A DNA stretch of 64,000 bases from Aliihoeflea sp. 40Bstr573 (GCF_024105655.1 NZ_JAAAMH010000010.1:62001-126000), one strand, 5' to 3'. Counted from the first letter of the stretch, positions 30,247 to 42,718 are shown. Numbers and translations: made by a program. Notes: generated by a model not told the origin, from the letters alone.

Positions 30247-31125
30247 ATGCCCATCGTTACGCTTGAACGCTCGCAGCGCCCGTCCCGGCGTGCCACGTCG
30301 CTGGCCCTGCTCGCACCCGTAATCGCGCTGCCTCTCTTGCTGTCGGCCTGCGCGTCGACCGATGACGACATGAATCTCGCCAGCTATGTCGAGAGCGTGG
30401 AGCCTGCCGATGCGCTCTACAATCAGGGCCTCGCCAACCTGGAAGCCGGGCGTCTCTCGGAGGCCTCGAAGAAGTTCGAGGCGGTCGACCGCCAGCATCC
30501 CTATTCGGAATATGCCCGCCGTTCGATGGTGATGGGTGCGTTCACGCAGTACCGCCAGGGCAACTACCAGGAGGCGATCAACGCCGCGCAACGCTATGTC
30601 CAGCTCTATCCGAGCGACCCCGAGGCGGCATATGCGCAGTATATCGTCGGCCTGTCCTACTGGCGCCAGATCAAGGACGTCACGCAGGACCAGAGCGATG
30701 CCCGCCGCACGGTCGAGGCGATGGAAGCCGTCGTCCAGCGTTGGCCCGAATCCGAATATGTCGAGGACGCCAACGCCAAGATCCGCTACGCCCGCGATCA
30801 GCTCGCCGGCAAGGAGATGCAGGTCGGCCGCTACTATCTCGAGCGCCGCGAGTATGTTGCCGCCGTCAAGCGGTTCCGCACCGTGGTCGAGCAATATGGC
30901 AATACGCGCCATGTCGAGGAAGCGCTCGCGCGCCTGACCGAAGCCTATTACGCGATGGGCCTCGCATCCGAGGCGCAGACGGCCGCGGCCGTCCTCGGCC
31001 ATAACTACCCGGACAGCCAATGGTACGCTGACTCCTACGCCCTCTTGCAGTCGGGTGGCCTGGAGCCGCGCGAGAATGCGGGCTCGTGGATTTCGCGTGC
31101 CGGTGCGGCCATCCTCGGAAGCTGA
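30247..31125 (+). CDS. bamD: Outer membrane assembly lipoprotein BamD
   Basis: A 292-residue lipoprotein of the BAM complex that inserts beta-barrel proteins into the outer membrane. A basic N-terminus and hydrophobic stretch lead to the lipobox LSAC (Cys35). Tetratricopeptide-type repeats then run from about residue 55 to 260 ([20 protein letters not shown], then [19 protein letters not shown]). The ribosome site GGAGGGG is next to the ATG. recN starts 13 bases after it. Confidence 0.95.
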   Translation: MPIVTLERSQRPSRRATSLALLAPVIALPLLLSACASTDDDMNLASYVESVEPADALYNQGLANLEAGRLSEASKKFEAVDRQHPYSEYARRSMVMGAFTQYRQGNYQEAINAAQRYVQLYPSDPEAAYAQYIVGLSYWRQIKDVTQDQSDARRTVEAMEAVVQRWPESEYVEDANAKIRYARDQLAGKEMQVGRYYLERREYVAAVKRFRTVVEQYGNTRHVEEALARLTEAYYAMGLASEAQTAAAVLGHNYPDSQWYADSYALLQSGGLEPRENAGSWISRAGAAILGS

Positions 31126-31138
31126 CGGCATCGCCTGA

Positions 31139-35025
<3,887 letters not shown>

Positions 35026-35029
35026 AAGC

Positions 35030-35236
35030 GGAGTTGCTGCGCAACCGGTCTTTTCTGAATTGACCCCCACCCTTTGTCCCTCCCCACAAGGGGGAGGGAG
35101 GGCATTGGCGTTGCGCTTCATCCTTCAATCCGGGTGGTTCATTGGAAGGCGGGCACGAAGCTGACGAACTCCCTCCCCCTTATGGGGAGGGATAAAGGGT
35201 GGGGGTCCCAACCAGGACTCGTTGCGAAGCAACTCC
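35030..35236. repeat. 207-bp nested inverted-repeat element downstream of ligA
   Basis: Two pairs of arms are nested around a 68-base centre. The outer arms are 35030-35045 and 35221-35236 (15 of 16 positions match; core GAGTTGCTGCGCAAC). The inner arms are 35062-35100 and 35169-35207 (37 of 39 match), starting GACCCCCACCCTTTG and containing a smaller CCCTCCCC...GGGGAGGG palindrome. It begins 5 bases after the ligA stop codon. It looks like a mobile intergenic palindrome (MITE- or REP-like) of the kind abundant in rhizobial genomes; no coding capacity is visible. It may also end ligA transcription. Confidence 0.8.
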
Positions 35237-35312
35237 TGAACAAAACCCCACCACCCCATGGTCCTACGACCCAGCCCTCATGGTTCAAGCATTTTCATGT
35301 GACAGGGCAGCG

Positions 35313-36041
35313 ATGCCGACCTATGAGGGCGGCATGTCTTTTGCCCAAGAATTCGCGCGCGGCATGCGCAAGAGCCCTCCTGTCGTCCTGTCTTCCGCGC
35401 CCTTCGGGCTGCTGTTCGGCGCGCTTGCGGTCGACAACGGTTTTTCGGTCGGCGAGGCGGTGCTGATGAGCGCGACCGTCTATGCGGGCGCGAGCCAGAT
35501 GGTGGGGCTGGACCTTTTCGGCCAGCATGTCGCACCGTGGCTGATCGCGCTGTCGATCTTCGCGGTCAATTTCCGCCATGTGCTCTATTCGGCCGCGGTT
35601 GGCCGGCGCGTGCCGCATTGGGCGCCGGCGCAGCGCGCCTTCGGCTTCTTCTTCCTGGTCGATCCGCAATATGCCGAGGCCGAGCGCAAGGCGGAGAATG
35701 GCGAGCGGGTCACCTTCGCCTGGTTCATGGGCATGGCAACGCCGATTTACGTCTGCTGGGTCACAGAGGCATGGATCGGTGCGAGTTTCGGCAGCCTGAT
35801 CCCGAATACGTATGCGCTCGGGCTCGATTTTCTTTTGCCGATCTACTTCCTGGGCCTCGTCCTGTCCTTCCGTACGCGTCCACTCTGGCTGCCGATCGTC
35901 GTCACGAGCGCGGTGGCGTCCATCGCTGCATATGAGGCGATCGGCTCGCCCTGGCACGTAACTGTCGGCGCGGCCGCCGGCATGGCGCTCGCCGCCTTCA
36001 TGCCGGTAACCGGAAATGGCGATGGCGAGGACGTAGCATGA
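35313..36041 (+). CDS. azlC: AzlC-family branched-chain amino acid exporter, large subunit
   Basis: A 242-residue polytopic membrane protein. It has the AzlC signature APFGLLFGALAVDNGFS near residue 30, then MSATVYAGASQMVGLDLFG, INFRHVLYS-like AVNFRHVLYS, and five or more hydrophobic segments. Together with AzlD it forms a two-component exporter for branched-chain or other neutral amino acids. The start is uncertain: ATG 35313 (used), or ATG 35334, which has GAGGG closer to it. Translation from 35199 would read through the palindromic repeat. azlD overlaps by 4 bp. Confidence 0.9.
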   Translation: MPTYEGGMSFAQEFARGMRKSPPVVLSSAPFGLLFGALAVDNGFSVGEAVLMSATVYAGASQMVGLDLFGQHVAPWLIALSIFAVNFRHVLYSAAVGRRVPHWAPAQRAFGFFFLVDPQYAEAERKAENGERVTFAWFMGMATPIYVCWVTEAWIGASFGSLIPNTYALGLDFLLPIYFLGLVLSFRTRPLWLPIVVTSAVASIAAYEAIGSPWHVTVGAAAGMALAAFMPVTGNGDGEDVA

Positions 36042-36331
36042 CCACCACCGTCTGGATCATCCTCGCCGGCGCGGTGCTGACGTATTTGTCGCGCATCGGC
36101 GGGCACCTCGTCCTGTCCCGGTTCGAGCGCGTCCATCCACGCGTGGAGGCAAGTCTCAACGCCGTGCCTGCGGCCGTTCTGACGACGCTCATTGCGCCCG
36201 CCGCCTATCACGGCGGGGCGGCCGAGATCGCGGCCCTTGTCGTCGCCGGCATCGTCGGCTGGCGCAGCGGGATGATGACCATGTTCGTCATCGGCGCCGC
36301 CGTCCTTGTCGCAGGCCGCAACCTACTTTGA
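36038..36331 (+). CDS. azlD: AzlD-family transporter small subunit
   Basis: A 97-residue protein with three to four transmembrane helices, matching the AzlD pattern (TYLSRIGGHLVLSRF near the start, then AVPAAVLTTLIAP). It is the obligate small partner of AzlC and is coupled to it by an ATGA overlap. Its stop codon overlaps the 3' end of the convergent aminopeptidase gene by 9 bp. Confidence 0.9.
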   Translation: MTTTVWIILAGAVLTYLSRIGGHLVLSRFERVHPRVEASLNAVPAAVLTTLIAPAAYHGGAAEIAALVVAGIVGWRSGMMTMFVIGAAVLVAGRNLL

Positions 36332-38155
36332 CAGCGGCGCAGTTGATGCCTCCAGCCACGCCCTGACGTCGTCTTCAAGTTGATCGGACAGTTCGGCCGC
36401 CACGCGCGCGTGATAGGCGTCGAGCCAGTCGATCTCGGCCTTTTCCAATAGCGCGACGTCGATCAGCCGGCGGTCGAACGGGGCCAGCGTCAGCGTCTCG
36501 AAGCCATGCATCGGGATGTCGCCTCCCTCGACCTGCGCAGCATCTTCGACGACGATCAGGTTCTCCAGCCGGATGCCATATTCGCCAGGCCGGTAATAGC
36601 CGGGTTCGTTCGACAGGATCATGCCGGGCAGAAGCGCCTGCGTGCCCGTTCGCGCAATGCGCTGCGGGCCTTCGTGGACGGCCAGGAACGAGCCGACGCC
36701 GTGGCCCGTGCCATGTGCGAAGTCGAGCCCGGCCTGCCAAAGCGCGCGGCGCGCAAAGGGATCGACGTCCTGCCCGCGCGTGCCTGCCGGAAATCGCAGC
36801 GCCGAGATGGCGATCAGCCCTTTCAGGACCAGCGTATAGTGCCGGCGCATCGCTTCCGTCGGCCTGCCGATGGCAACGGTTCGGGTGATGTCGGTCGTGC
36901 CGTCCTGATACTGGCCACCGGAATCGACCAGATAAAGTTCGCCCGCTCCTAGCTTGCGGTTGGTCTTGGTCGTCACGCGATAGTGGATCACCGCGCCGTT
37001 GGGGCCAGAGCCGGAAATCGTGTCGAAGGAGATGTCGCGCAGTGGCATCTGCACGTCTTCGCCGGCCTTCACGCGGGCCGATTCCAGGCGGCTTGCGACC
37101 GATATTTCATCCACCGTGCCCGGATCCTGCGCGTCGAGCCAGGCGAGAAAGCGCACGACCGCAACACCGTCGCGCTTGTGGGCGGCGCGGGAACCGTTCA
37201 GTTCCGCTTCGTTCTTGCAGGCGCGGGGCAGCCGCGCGGGGTCGGGCAGCTCGATCGTCGCGCCGCCGGCCGTCTCGATCGCCCCGCGCAGCCATTCGGC
37301 GGCAAGCTGCGGGTCAAGACCGACTTTTGCACCGTCACCGGCCAGCGTGCGCAGGGCAGCTTGCAGCGCCGCAGGGGCGTGGAGTTCGGCAAGCTGCGTC
37401 AGATAGGCCCTGGCCTCGATGCCGAGCTTTGCTTGTTCGATGAAAAGCGACGGGCGGCCTTCCGCCGGGACGATGGCGAATGCAAGCGCCAGCGGCGTAT
37501 GCTCGACATCGGCCCCACGGATGTTGAAGAGCCAGGCGATCGAGGACGGATCGGTCAAAACGGTATGCGTCGCGCCGCCCTCGCGGATCGCCTTGCCGAT
37601 GCGCACGATCTTGTCCTTGGCCAGTTCGCCGGCAAAGCCGACCGGCTGAATCGCGACCGCGCCCGTCGGCGCTTGCGGCTGATCGGTCCAGATCGCGTCG
37701 ATGGGATTGCTATCGAGCGCGACGAGTTCGCCGCCGGCCTTCTCGCAGGCCTTGCGCAGCGCTTTCGTCTCAGCGATCGTGTGCAGCCACGGGTCGAAAC
37801 CGAGCCGTGTGCCTGGCTTCAGATTGGCCTCGATCCACTTGGCGGGCGGCGTATCGATGAGGCTCTCATAGCCGAAGATTTCTGCGTCCGTCTGGTCGCG
37901 GACCTGCAGCGTGTAGCGGCCGTCGACGAAGATCGTCGCTCTGTCGCTCAGAACGATTGCCGCGCCGGCCGAACCGGTGAAGCCCGTCAGCCATTTCAGC
38001 CGGTCGGAGCGTGCGGCGACATACTCGCCCTGATGCTCGTCCGCGCGTGGCACGAGAAAGCCGTCGATCCCCCGCCTTGCCAATTCAGCGCGCAGCAGCG
38101 GCACACGCTCGGTGCCTTGGGAGGAATCGGCATGGCTATCGAATGTCTGGAACAT
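36323..38155 (-). CDS. pepP: M24-family aminopeptidase P
   Basis: A 610-residue metallopeptidase that removes an N-terminal residue preceding proline. Two creatinase-like N-terminal domains (about 15-310) are followed by the pita-bread catalytic domain and a C-terminal extension. Metal-ligand motifs are VDSGGQYQDGTTDITRT (both Asp), GTGHGVGSFLAVHEGP (His), LSNEPGYY (Glu) and GIRLENL (Glu). The length fits the long eukaryote-like form common in Rhizobiales. The start ATG at 38155 (MFQTFDSHADSS) is preferred over longer readings. Confidence 0.94.
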   Translation of the reverse strand: MFQTFDSHADSSQGTERVPLLRAELARRGIDGFLVPRADEHQGEYVAARSDRLKWLTGFTGSAGAAIVLSDRATIFVDGRYTLQVRDQTDAEIFGYESLIDTPPAKWIEANLKPGTRLGFDPWLHTIAETKALRKACEKAGGELVALDSNPIDAIWTDQPQAPTGAVAIQPVGFAGELAKDKIVRIGKAIREGGATHTVLTDPSSIAWLFNIRGADVEHTPLALAFAIVPAEGRPSLFIEQAKLGIEARAYLTQLAELHAPAALQAALRTLAGDGAKVGLDPQLAAEWLRGAIETAGGATIELPDPARLPRACKNEAELNGSRAAHKRDGVAVVRFLAWLDAQDPGTVDEISVASRLESARVKAGEDVQMPLRDISFDTISGSGPNGAVIHYRVTTKTNRKLGAGELYLVDSGGQYQDGTTDITRTVAIGRPTEAMRRHYTLVLKGLIAISALRFPAGTRGQDVDPFARRALWQAGLDFAHGTGHGVGSFLAVHEGPQRIARTGTQALLPGMILSNEPGYYRPGEYGIRLENLIVVEDAAQVEGGDIPMHGFETLTLAPFDRRLIDVALLEKAEIDWLDAYHARVAAELSDQLEDDVRAWLEASTAPLSK

Positions 38156-38377
38156 GGTTGCTCGCATCGGGTGTGTCGGCGATCCATAGCGCGCCCCATG
38201 GAACCGCGAAACCCTTATACGAGGCCGCCTGGATTGACGCACCGCAGCATTACAGCTTCGCATATGCAAAAAGAGATGGAAGCCATGCAGCATCGGTACT
38301 GGTGAGAAAGGTCAGCAATGCTTACCTTCTTGCTCGTGGAGGACACATTCTTCCAACCGGATCAAGGAGAAGACGAT

Positions 38378-38563
38378 ATGGCAAATGCAGCAAAGCGCGG
38401 GTTCTTCCGCGGCGCAATGGACGCCCTCGTCGAAGCACGTTCGAAGCAGGCGACCCGTTACGTGAACAGCGCGCTCCTCATGCTCGACGACGAGACGCTT
38501 CGTTCGCACGGCTACACGCGTGCCGAACTGAGGAAGAGCGCAGGCGGCTCCTACCTCTACTAG
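38378..38563 (+). CDS. Small DUF1127-like protein
   Basis: A 61-residue basic protein. The C-terminal half has the pattern RYVNSALLMLDDETLRSHGY, resembling the YjiS/DUF1127 family, whose members carry a short Arg-rich helix and the DxxLxDIG-like ending; here the match is loose. Similar small proteins are often abundant or stress-induced in rhizobia, with roles in RNA or phosphate metabolism in a few cases. AAGGAGA 7 bases before the ATG makes the start certain. A strong terminator follows. Confidence 0.7.
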   Translation: MANAAKRGFFRGAMDALVEARSKQATRYVNSALLMLDDETLRSHGYTRAELRKSAGGSYLY

Positions 38564-38601
38564 ACGACACAATTTCGCCCCAGGGGCGACATCGGGGGAA
38601 A

Positions 38602-38630
38602 GGGCGGTCCGGGGGCGGGCCGCCCTTTTT
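38602..38630 (+). terminator. Terminator after the DUF1127-like gene
   Basis: A 9-bp GC-rich stem (38602-38610 with 38617-38625, one G-T pair), 6-base loop and five T (38626-38630). It lies between two convergent genes and may also slow transcription coming from prmA. Confidence 0.85.
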
Positions 38631-38636
38631 CTTTGG

Positions 38637-39509
38637 TCAGCGCTTCAGATGCAGCGCCACCCATCCCTCGCGGCGAATGGTGCGCACATGGCGGAAGGAC
38701 TGGCCGACATAGGCCGCGATCACCGCTTCGCGCTGACGCTCGAGAATCCCCGACAGGATCAGCGAGCCGTTCGGCGCGATGTTGCGCGCCATTTGCGGTG
38801 CGAGCGTCATCAAGGGCCGCGCGAGAATGTTCGCGACGATCAGGTCGAAAGGCCGCCATCTCGCGAAGACATGGTGGTGAAAGCCCGCTGCCGTCACCGT
38901 GTCGACATAGGCATGGGCGTGGTTCAACCTCACATTCTGGCGCGCGACATCGACCGCGATGGGGTCGATGTCCGTCGCCAGCACCGGGATGCGGCAGAGC
39001 TTCGCGAGCGCGATCGCCAGCACGGCGCTTCCTGTTCCAAGGTCGAGCGCTGTGCGCGGGCGTTCGCGGCGCGTGACTTGCGTAATCAGTTCCAGGCAGC
39101 TGGCCGTCGTGCCGTGATGGCCGGTGCCGAAGGCGAGGCCCGCTTCGATCTCGATCGCCAAGTCGCCGATGCGACGCTTGTCGCGGTCATGCGCGCCATG
39201 AACGAGAAACCGGCCCACCCGAACGGGCTTCAGCCCTTCAAGCGACTTCGCGACCCAGTCGATGTCGTCGAGGTTTTCGCGTTCGAGCGTCGCGCCGGGC
39301 GCGTGGGCCTTCACCACATCCGCGATGCGGGCCTCCAGCCCATCCGGCTCGCCGTCGACATAGACCGACACCTCGTCGATGCCGGCATCCTCGTCGAGCT
39401 CGAAGATCGAGATCGGGAAGCCGTCATCCTCGAGAAGCGTTTCGAGCTGCCTGTAGGCGGCTTCGGCGTCCTTCTTCGCGGCGCTGAAGTAAAGTCGGGT
39501 CTGGGGCAC
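38637..39509 (-). CDS. prmA: Ribosomal protein L11 methyltransferase PrmA
   Basis: A 290-residue SAM methyltransferase that trimethylates lysines and the N-terminus of ribosomal protein L11. An N-terminal substrate-recognition domain (about 1-95) precedes the catalytic domain with [18 protein letters not shown] (about 130-147), SAM motif [15 protein letters not shown] (about 163-176) and the post-motif [10 protein letters not shown] (about 229-238). Transcribed in the same direction as, and 20 bases downstream of, the SCO1 gene, so probably part of the same unit. Confidence 0.95.
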   Translation of the reverse strand: MPQTRLYFSAAKKDAEAAYRQLETLLEDDGFPISIFELDEDAGIDEVSVYVDGEPDGLEARIADVVKAHAPGATLERENLDDIDWVAKSLEGLKPVRVGRFLVHGAHDRDKRRIGDLAIEIEAGLAFGTGHHGTTASCLELITQVTRRERPRTALDLGTGSAVLAIALAKLCRIPVLATDIDPIAVDVARQNVRLNHAHAYVDTVTAAGFHHHVFARWRPFDLIVANILARPLMTLAPQMARNIAPNGSLILSGILERQREAVIAAYVGQSFRHVRTIRREGWVALHLKR

Positions 39510-39529
39510 CGCGTCGTCCTTTGGTGGTG

Positions 39530-40102
39530 TCAGCTCGCTGCCAGGCGCTTCAGCTTGGCGACGGCGTTTTCGGGATTCTCCCCATAGGCGATAGTGCCCA
39601 TGAAGTCACCCGAACTGTCGAGGAGCAGGATCGAGGCAGTGTGGTCCATCGTGTAGTCGCCGCCCTCCAGTTCCACCTTGCGCATGAAGATGCCGAAGGA
39701 TTTCGCCATCGCCTCGATCTTTGCCGGCTCGCCCGTTATGCCGGTGATGCGGTCGGAGACGTTGCCGACATAGGTATTGAGGATTTCGGGCGTGTCGCGC
39801 TCAGGGTCGACCGAGACGAAATAGGCGCGGATGTTCTCACCTTCCTCGCCGAGCTGGTCGAGCCACCCATCCATCTCGTAGAGCGTCGTCGGGCAGATTT
39901 CGGGGCAGTGCGTGAAGCCGAAGAAAACCGCGGATGGGTGCCCGCGGAAGGCGGCTTCGGTGATCTCCTCGCCGCGCTGGTCGACCAGCGTGAACGGCTC
40001 GCCGAAGGAACGCGCGACCGTCCGGTTCGCATACCAGTCGAAGCTGATCCAGCCGACGGCAGCAGCCACGATGATTACGCTTGCAACGAGAAGGGTCCGC
40101 AT
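39530..40102 (-). CDS. SCO1/SenC-family copper chaperone
   Basis: A 190-residue membrane-anchored thioredoxin-fold protein that delivers copper to the CuA site of cytochrome c oxidase or acts as a thiol redox partner. One N-terminal transmembrane helix (about 4-22) precedes the copper ligands Cys66 and Cys70 in THCPEICP and His154 in MDHTASILL. All three ligands are present, so it should be functional. It is transcribed after the 50-residue membrane protein. Confidence 0.94.
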   Translation of the reverse strand: MRTLLVASVIIVAAAVGWISFDWYANRTVARSFGEPFTLVDQRGEEITEAAFRGHPSAVFFGFTHCPEICPTTLYEMDGWLDQLGEEGENIRAYFVSVDPERDTPEILNTYVGNVSDRITGITGEPAKIEAMAKSFGIFMRKVELEGGDYTMDHTASILLLDSSGDFMGTIAYGENPENAVAKLKRLAAS

Positions 40103-40138
40103 GTCGGCAGTCGTCCGTTAGGATTCGTGAAATCGAGG

Positions 40139-40291
40139 TCAGAAGCACCAGGCGAGGCCGGTCTCGGTCATGGCCATGAAGATGCGCGCGCCGCTGTCGA
40201 GCCAGCCGGCGAAGGCAAGCCCGGTCGCCGCCGAAAGCGCGAGCGCGCCGGCGGCGAGGAAAAGCGGTGTCGCGATCCGGTTTCTGGTCAT
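40139..40291 (-). CDS. Small conserved membrane protein upstream of the SCO1 gene
   Basis: A 50-residue protein with a basic start (MTRNRIAT), one hydrophobic helix (about 9-30) and a distinctive C-terminus, FAGWLDSGARIFMAMTETGL, ending WCF. I recall similar short ORFs next to Sco or cytochrome oxidase genes in rhizobia but cannot name a family. It ends 36 bases before the SCO1 start on the same strand, so the two are probably co-transcribed and a role in copper or oxidase assembly is a guess. Confidence 0.6.
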   Translation of the reverse strand: MTRNRIATPLFLAAGALALSAATGLAFAGWLDSGARIFMAMTETGLAWCF

Positions 40292-40372
40292 CAGATGGAT
40301 ATAGCGGCAGCGCGGCGGCACTGAAAGATGTCATCTTGCCGCCGTCCGGCGGTCCACGTACACGCTTTTGCG

Positions 40373-41005
40373 ATGACCGCCTTCCTGCCGCACGATTCCG
40401 AACCGAAGATCCACACGACGGCCGAGCTCAAGGGCTGTCGTCTCGGGCGCTTCGTTTCTGTCGGCTCTCGGGTCCTGCTGCGCGACGTCGAGGTCGGTGA
40501 CTTTTCCTATTTCGAGCGCCATGGCGAGGCGATCTACACGACCATCGGCAAGTTCTGCTCAATCGCTGCAAACGTGCGCATCAATGCGCTCGAACACCCG
40601 ATGGAACGCATAACCACGCACAAGATCACCTACCGGCCGAACGAGTATTTCCGCTTCCACGGCGTCGATGCCGGTTATCGGGCGCATCGGCAGGGCGCAC
40701 GCGTCACCATTGGCAATGATGTCTGGATCGGTCATGGCGCCGTCGTCATGCCCGGCGTTTCGATCGGCGATGGCGCGGTCGTCGGTGCCAATGCCGTCGT
40801 CACGCGCGACGTACCTGCCTATGCCGTCGTCGCCGGAGGGCCGGCACGCATTCTGCGCCAGCGATTCCCGGCCGATGTCTCCACGGCACTGGCAAAGATG
40901 GCGTGGTGGGACTGGCCGTACGAGAAACTGGCCGAAGCGCTGCCGGACATGCAGCAGCTTTCGATCGAAGCGTTCGTTGCCAAGTATCGATCCGATAAGG
41001 TTTGA
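40373..41005 (+). CDS. Hexapeptide-repeat acyltransferase, phosphonate-locus type
   Basis: A 210-residue left-handed beta-helix transferase. Hexapeptide repeats run from about residue 20 to 165, with the xenobiotic-acetyltransferase-like catalytic His region INALEHPMERITTH (about 70-83) and VTIGNDVWIGHGAVVMPGVS. The start SEPKIHTTAELK and end MAWWDWPYEKL..ALPD match the group usually annotated as phosphonate metabolism hexapeptide transferase (TIGR03308-like). No phn genes are in the window, so the substrate is open. ATG 40373 is preferred; an ATG at 40328 would add residues unlike the family. Confidence 0.8.
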   Translation: MTAFLPHDSEPKIHTTAELKGCRLGRFVSVGSRVLLRDVEVGDFSYFERHGEAIYTTIGKFCSIAANVRINALEHPMERITTHKITYRPNEYFRFHGVDAGYRAHRQGARVTIGNDVWIGHGAVVMPGVSIGDGAVVGANAVVTRDVPAYAVVAGGPARILRQRFPADVSTALAKMAWWDWPYEKLAEALPDMQQLSIEAFVAKYRSDKV

Positions 41006-41068
41006 TTCAAATGGCGCACATTAAGGTCAAGGCGAAAGGTTAATCGGCTGTTTATCGGTTGTATTAAT

Positions 41069-41083
41069 GAATTGCTGCAATTC
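41069..41083. promoter_or_regulatory. 15-bp palindrome upstream of the Gly/Asn-rich protein gene
   Basis: GAATTG-CTG-CAATTC is a perfect inverted repeat, extendable by one T-A pair on each side, in an A/T-rich stretch 84 bases before the coding start. Such a site would suit a dimeric regulator, but no matching regulator gene is nearby. Confidence 0.4.
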
Positions 41084-41166
41084 AAGATTGTATAGCCGGC
41101 ATTGTTGTGGCCTCCTCATCTTCGGAAGCGAACCGAACCGATGCGAACCAGAGAGGAGAAGTCCAC

Positions 41167-41511
41167 ATGAAGTCTTTCATCATCGCCACGACCGCAGCTC
41201 TTGCCATGGCTCTTTCAGGTGTGTCGGCACATGCCGGCGGATGGGGCGGCGGCGGCAACAAAAACTCGCACAACTATTCGAGCGGGCTCGTCAACGTCTC
41301 GCCGTCGGTCCGCACCGGCAACCTCAACCTGCTCAACGGCACGTCGGTGCTCAACAACTCGCCGATCGCGTCGGGCAATGTCGTCTCGGGCATTCTGAGC
41401 GGCAACAAGACCGGCAACGGCATTGCCAACGGCAACGGCATTTTGGGCGGCACGCTCGGCATTCTTGGCGGAAACTCCAGCAAGTACTCCGTCCGCAAGG
41501 GCCGCCGCTAA
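41167..41511 (+). CDS. Secreted Gly/Asn-rich protein of unknown function
   Basis: A 114-residue protein with a clean signal peptide cleaved after AHA (about residue 23). The mature part is low complexity: a GGWGGGG start, then alternating short hydrophobic and Asn/Gly/Ser segments (NLNLLNGTSVLNNS, GNVVSGILSGN, GNGILGGTLGILGGN) and a basic tail SVRKGRR. There are no cysteines. The pattern resembles small exported, possibly beta-stacking proteins, but I recognise no family. GAGAGGAGAA before the ATG fixes the start; a UUCG-loop terminator follows. Confidence 0.75.
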   Translation: MKSFIIATTAALAMALSGVSAHAGGWGGGGNKNSHNYSSGLVNVSPSVRTGNLNLLNGTSVLNNSPIASGNVVSGILSGNKTGNGIANGNGILGGTLGILGGNSSKYSVRKGRR

Positions 41512-41531
41512 GGCAAATCCCGATTGAAGAA

Positions 41532-41556
41532 ACGGGCGGCTTCGGTCGCCCGTTTT
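41532..41556 (+). terminator. Terminator with UUCG tetraloop
   Basis: A 9-bp stem (41532-41540 with 41545-41553, one G-T pair) closed by the very stable C(UUCG)G tetraloop and followed by TTTT. It separates the Gly/Asn-rich gene from the convergent outer-membrane protein gene and probably serves both. Confidence 0.8.
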
Positions 41557-41560
41557 CGCA

Positions 41561-42718
41561 TTAAAGGCGGGTTCGAACCGCGACGGACGCGTCCAGCCGG
41601 TCCTTGGCGAAATCGATGACCGGCGCGCGGGTCTCGAGATAGTCGAGACGAAGGACGAGCGTCACCTTTTCGGAAGCCCGCCAACCAACTTCGCCATAGA
41701 TGCCGCGGCGGTCCTCGCTGTAGTCGAGAACGAGATTGTCGCGTACCTCGAAGAAGACGCCGGTCGACAAGGCGAGGTGTTCGGCGAGCGGCCATGCGAT
41801 CTGCGCTTCTGCCCGACGCACCCAGGAAGCCAGAAGGTCGTCGGTGTCGGCGCTGTCGAAACCGGTACGCAGCGCGCCGCGCAGTTCCAGGCCCGCAACC
41901 GGCGCGACGGCCGTCGCCTCGATGGAGGGGCGCACGACGTCGATCAGGTCGAAGGAAGCGCGCAGCCATTCACTGCCGACCGCGAGGGCCAAGGCATGGC
42001 CAGCCTCGTTTTGCCAGCCGATCTCGCCGCGAAGCCGCAGACGGTCGAGGTCGACCGGCTCGTCGAAAACTGCCGAGAAAATCGTCCGCTCGACCGTTGC
42101 CCTCACGCCGGTCTGCAGCGGGCCATCCGTCCGCGTCAGCGCCTGGCTCGCGAAGAAGCGATCGCGATCCGGCTCGAACCGCAAGGCTGGCAAAAGATCG
42201 TCCTCGAAGACCGTATCGCGTGCGCGCTCGCGAAACCCCTTCACCTCGGTGGTCGAGACCAGCGAAGGCGTCAGCCGCAGGCCGATCACCGCACTGGCGC
42301 CGCCGCTCGTCTTTGCTGTTTGCGTCCCGATCGCCAGATCCTCGATCACCAGCGCGTCGCCCTCGCGGATGTGCCGCAGGAAGAGTGTGCCGCGCAGTTC
42401 GAGGTCCTGCGACGGGCGAAGCGTCGTCTGCGTCTCGATGCCGCCGGCGGCGTCGTTCTCGATGGTAAAGCTGTCGTGGCGGCGCAACTCGCCATCGAGC
42501 GTGATCCGCGTCTGGCCAAGCGCGTGGTCGATGTCTCCGCCGACGGTCCCGCGCATCAGCGTGTACCAGTCGGATACCCCGAGCGGCTCATCCAGCGCAT
42601 TGTCGGTGAAGTGGCGCGAAAGGGAGAGTTCTGTCCGGATGGGCGAAGCAGCATCTGCCTCGGACTCTGCCGCAATGCCGGACAGGAACAGAAGGGGAGA
42701 GAGTAGCGCAAGACGCAT
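41561..42718 (-). CDS. Putative outer-membrane beta-barrel protein
   Basis: A 385-residue exported protein: signal peptide (about 1-24, ending near ADAA), then a sequence dominated by alternating amphipathic strands of 9-12 residues (for example TRITLDGELRRHD, GVRATVERTIFSAVFD, KVTLVLRLDYLETRA), typical of a beta barrel. A domain assignment is not possible by eye; related rhizobial proteins are annotated as outer membrane beta-barrel proteins of unknown function. The last residue is Leu rather than the usual Phe. It is transcribed away from uvrD and convergent with the Gly/Asn-rich gene. Confidence 0.65.
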   Translation of the reverse strand: MRLALLSPLLFLSGIAAESEADAASPIRTELSLSRHFTDNALDEPLGVSDWYTLMRGTVGGDIDHALGQTRITLDGELRRHDSFTIENDAAGGIETQTTLRPSQDLELRGTLFLRHIREGDALVIEDLAIGTQTAKTSGGASAVIGLRLTPSLVSTTEVKGFRERARDTVFEDDLLPALRFEPDRDRFFASQALTRTDGPLQTGVRATVERTIFSAVFDEPVDLDRLRLRGEIGWQNEAGHALALAVGSEWLRASFDLIDVVRPSIEATAVAPVAGLELRGALRTGFDSADTDDLLASWVRRAEAQIAWPLAEHLALSTGVFFEVRDNLVLDYSEDRRGIYGEVGWRASEKVTLVLRLDYLETRAPVIDFAKDRLDASVAVRTRL

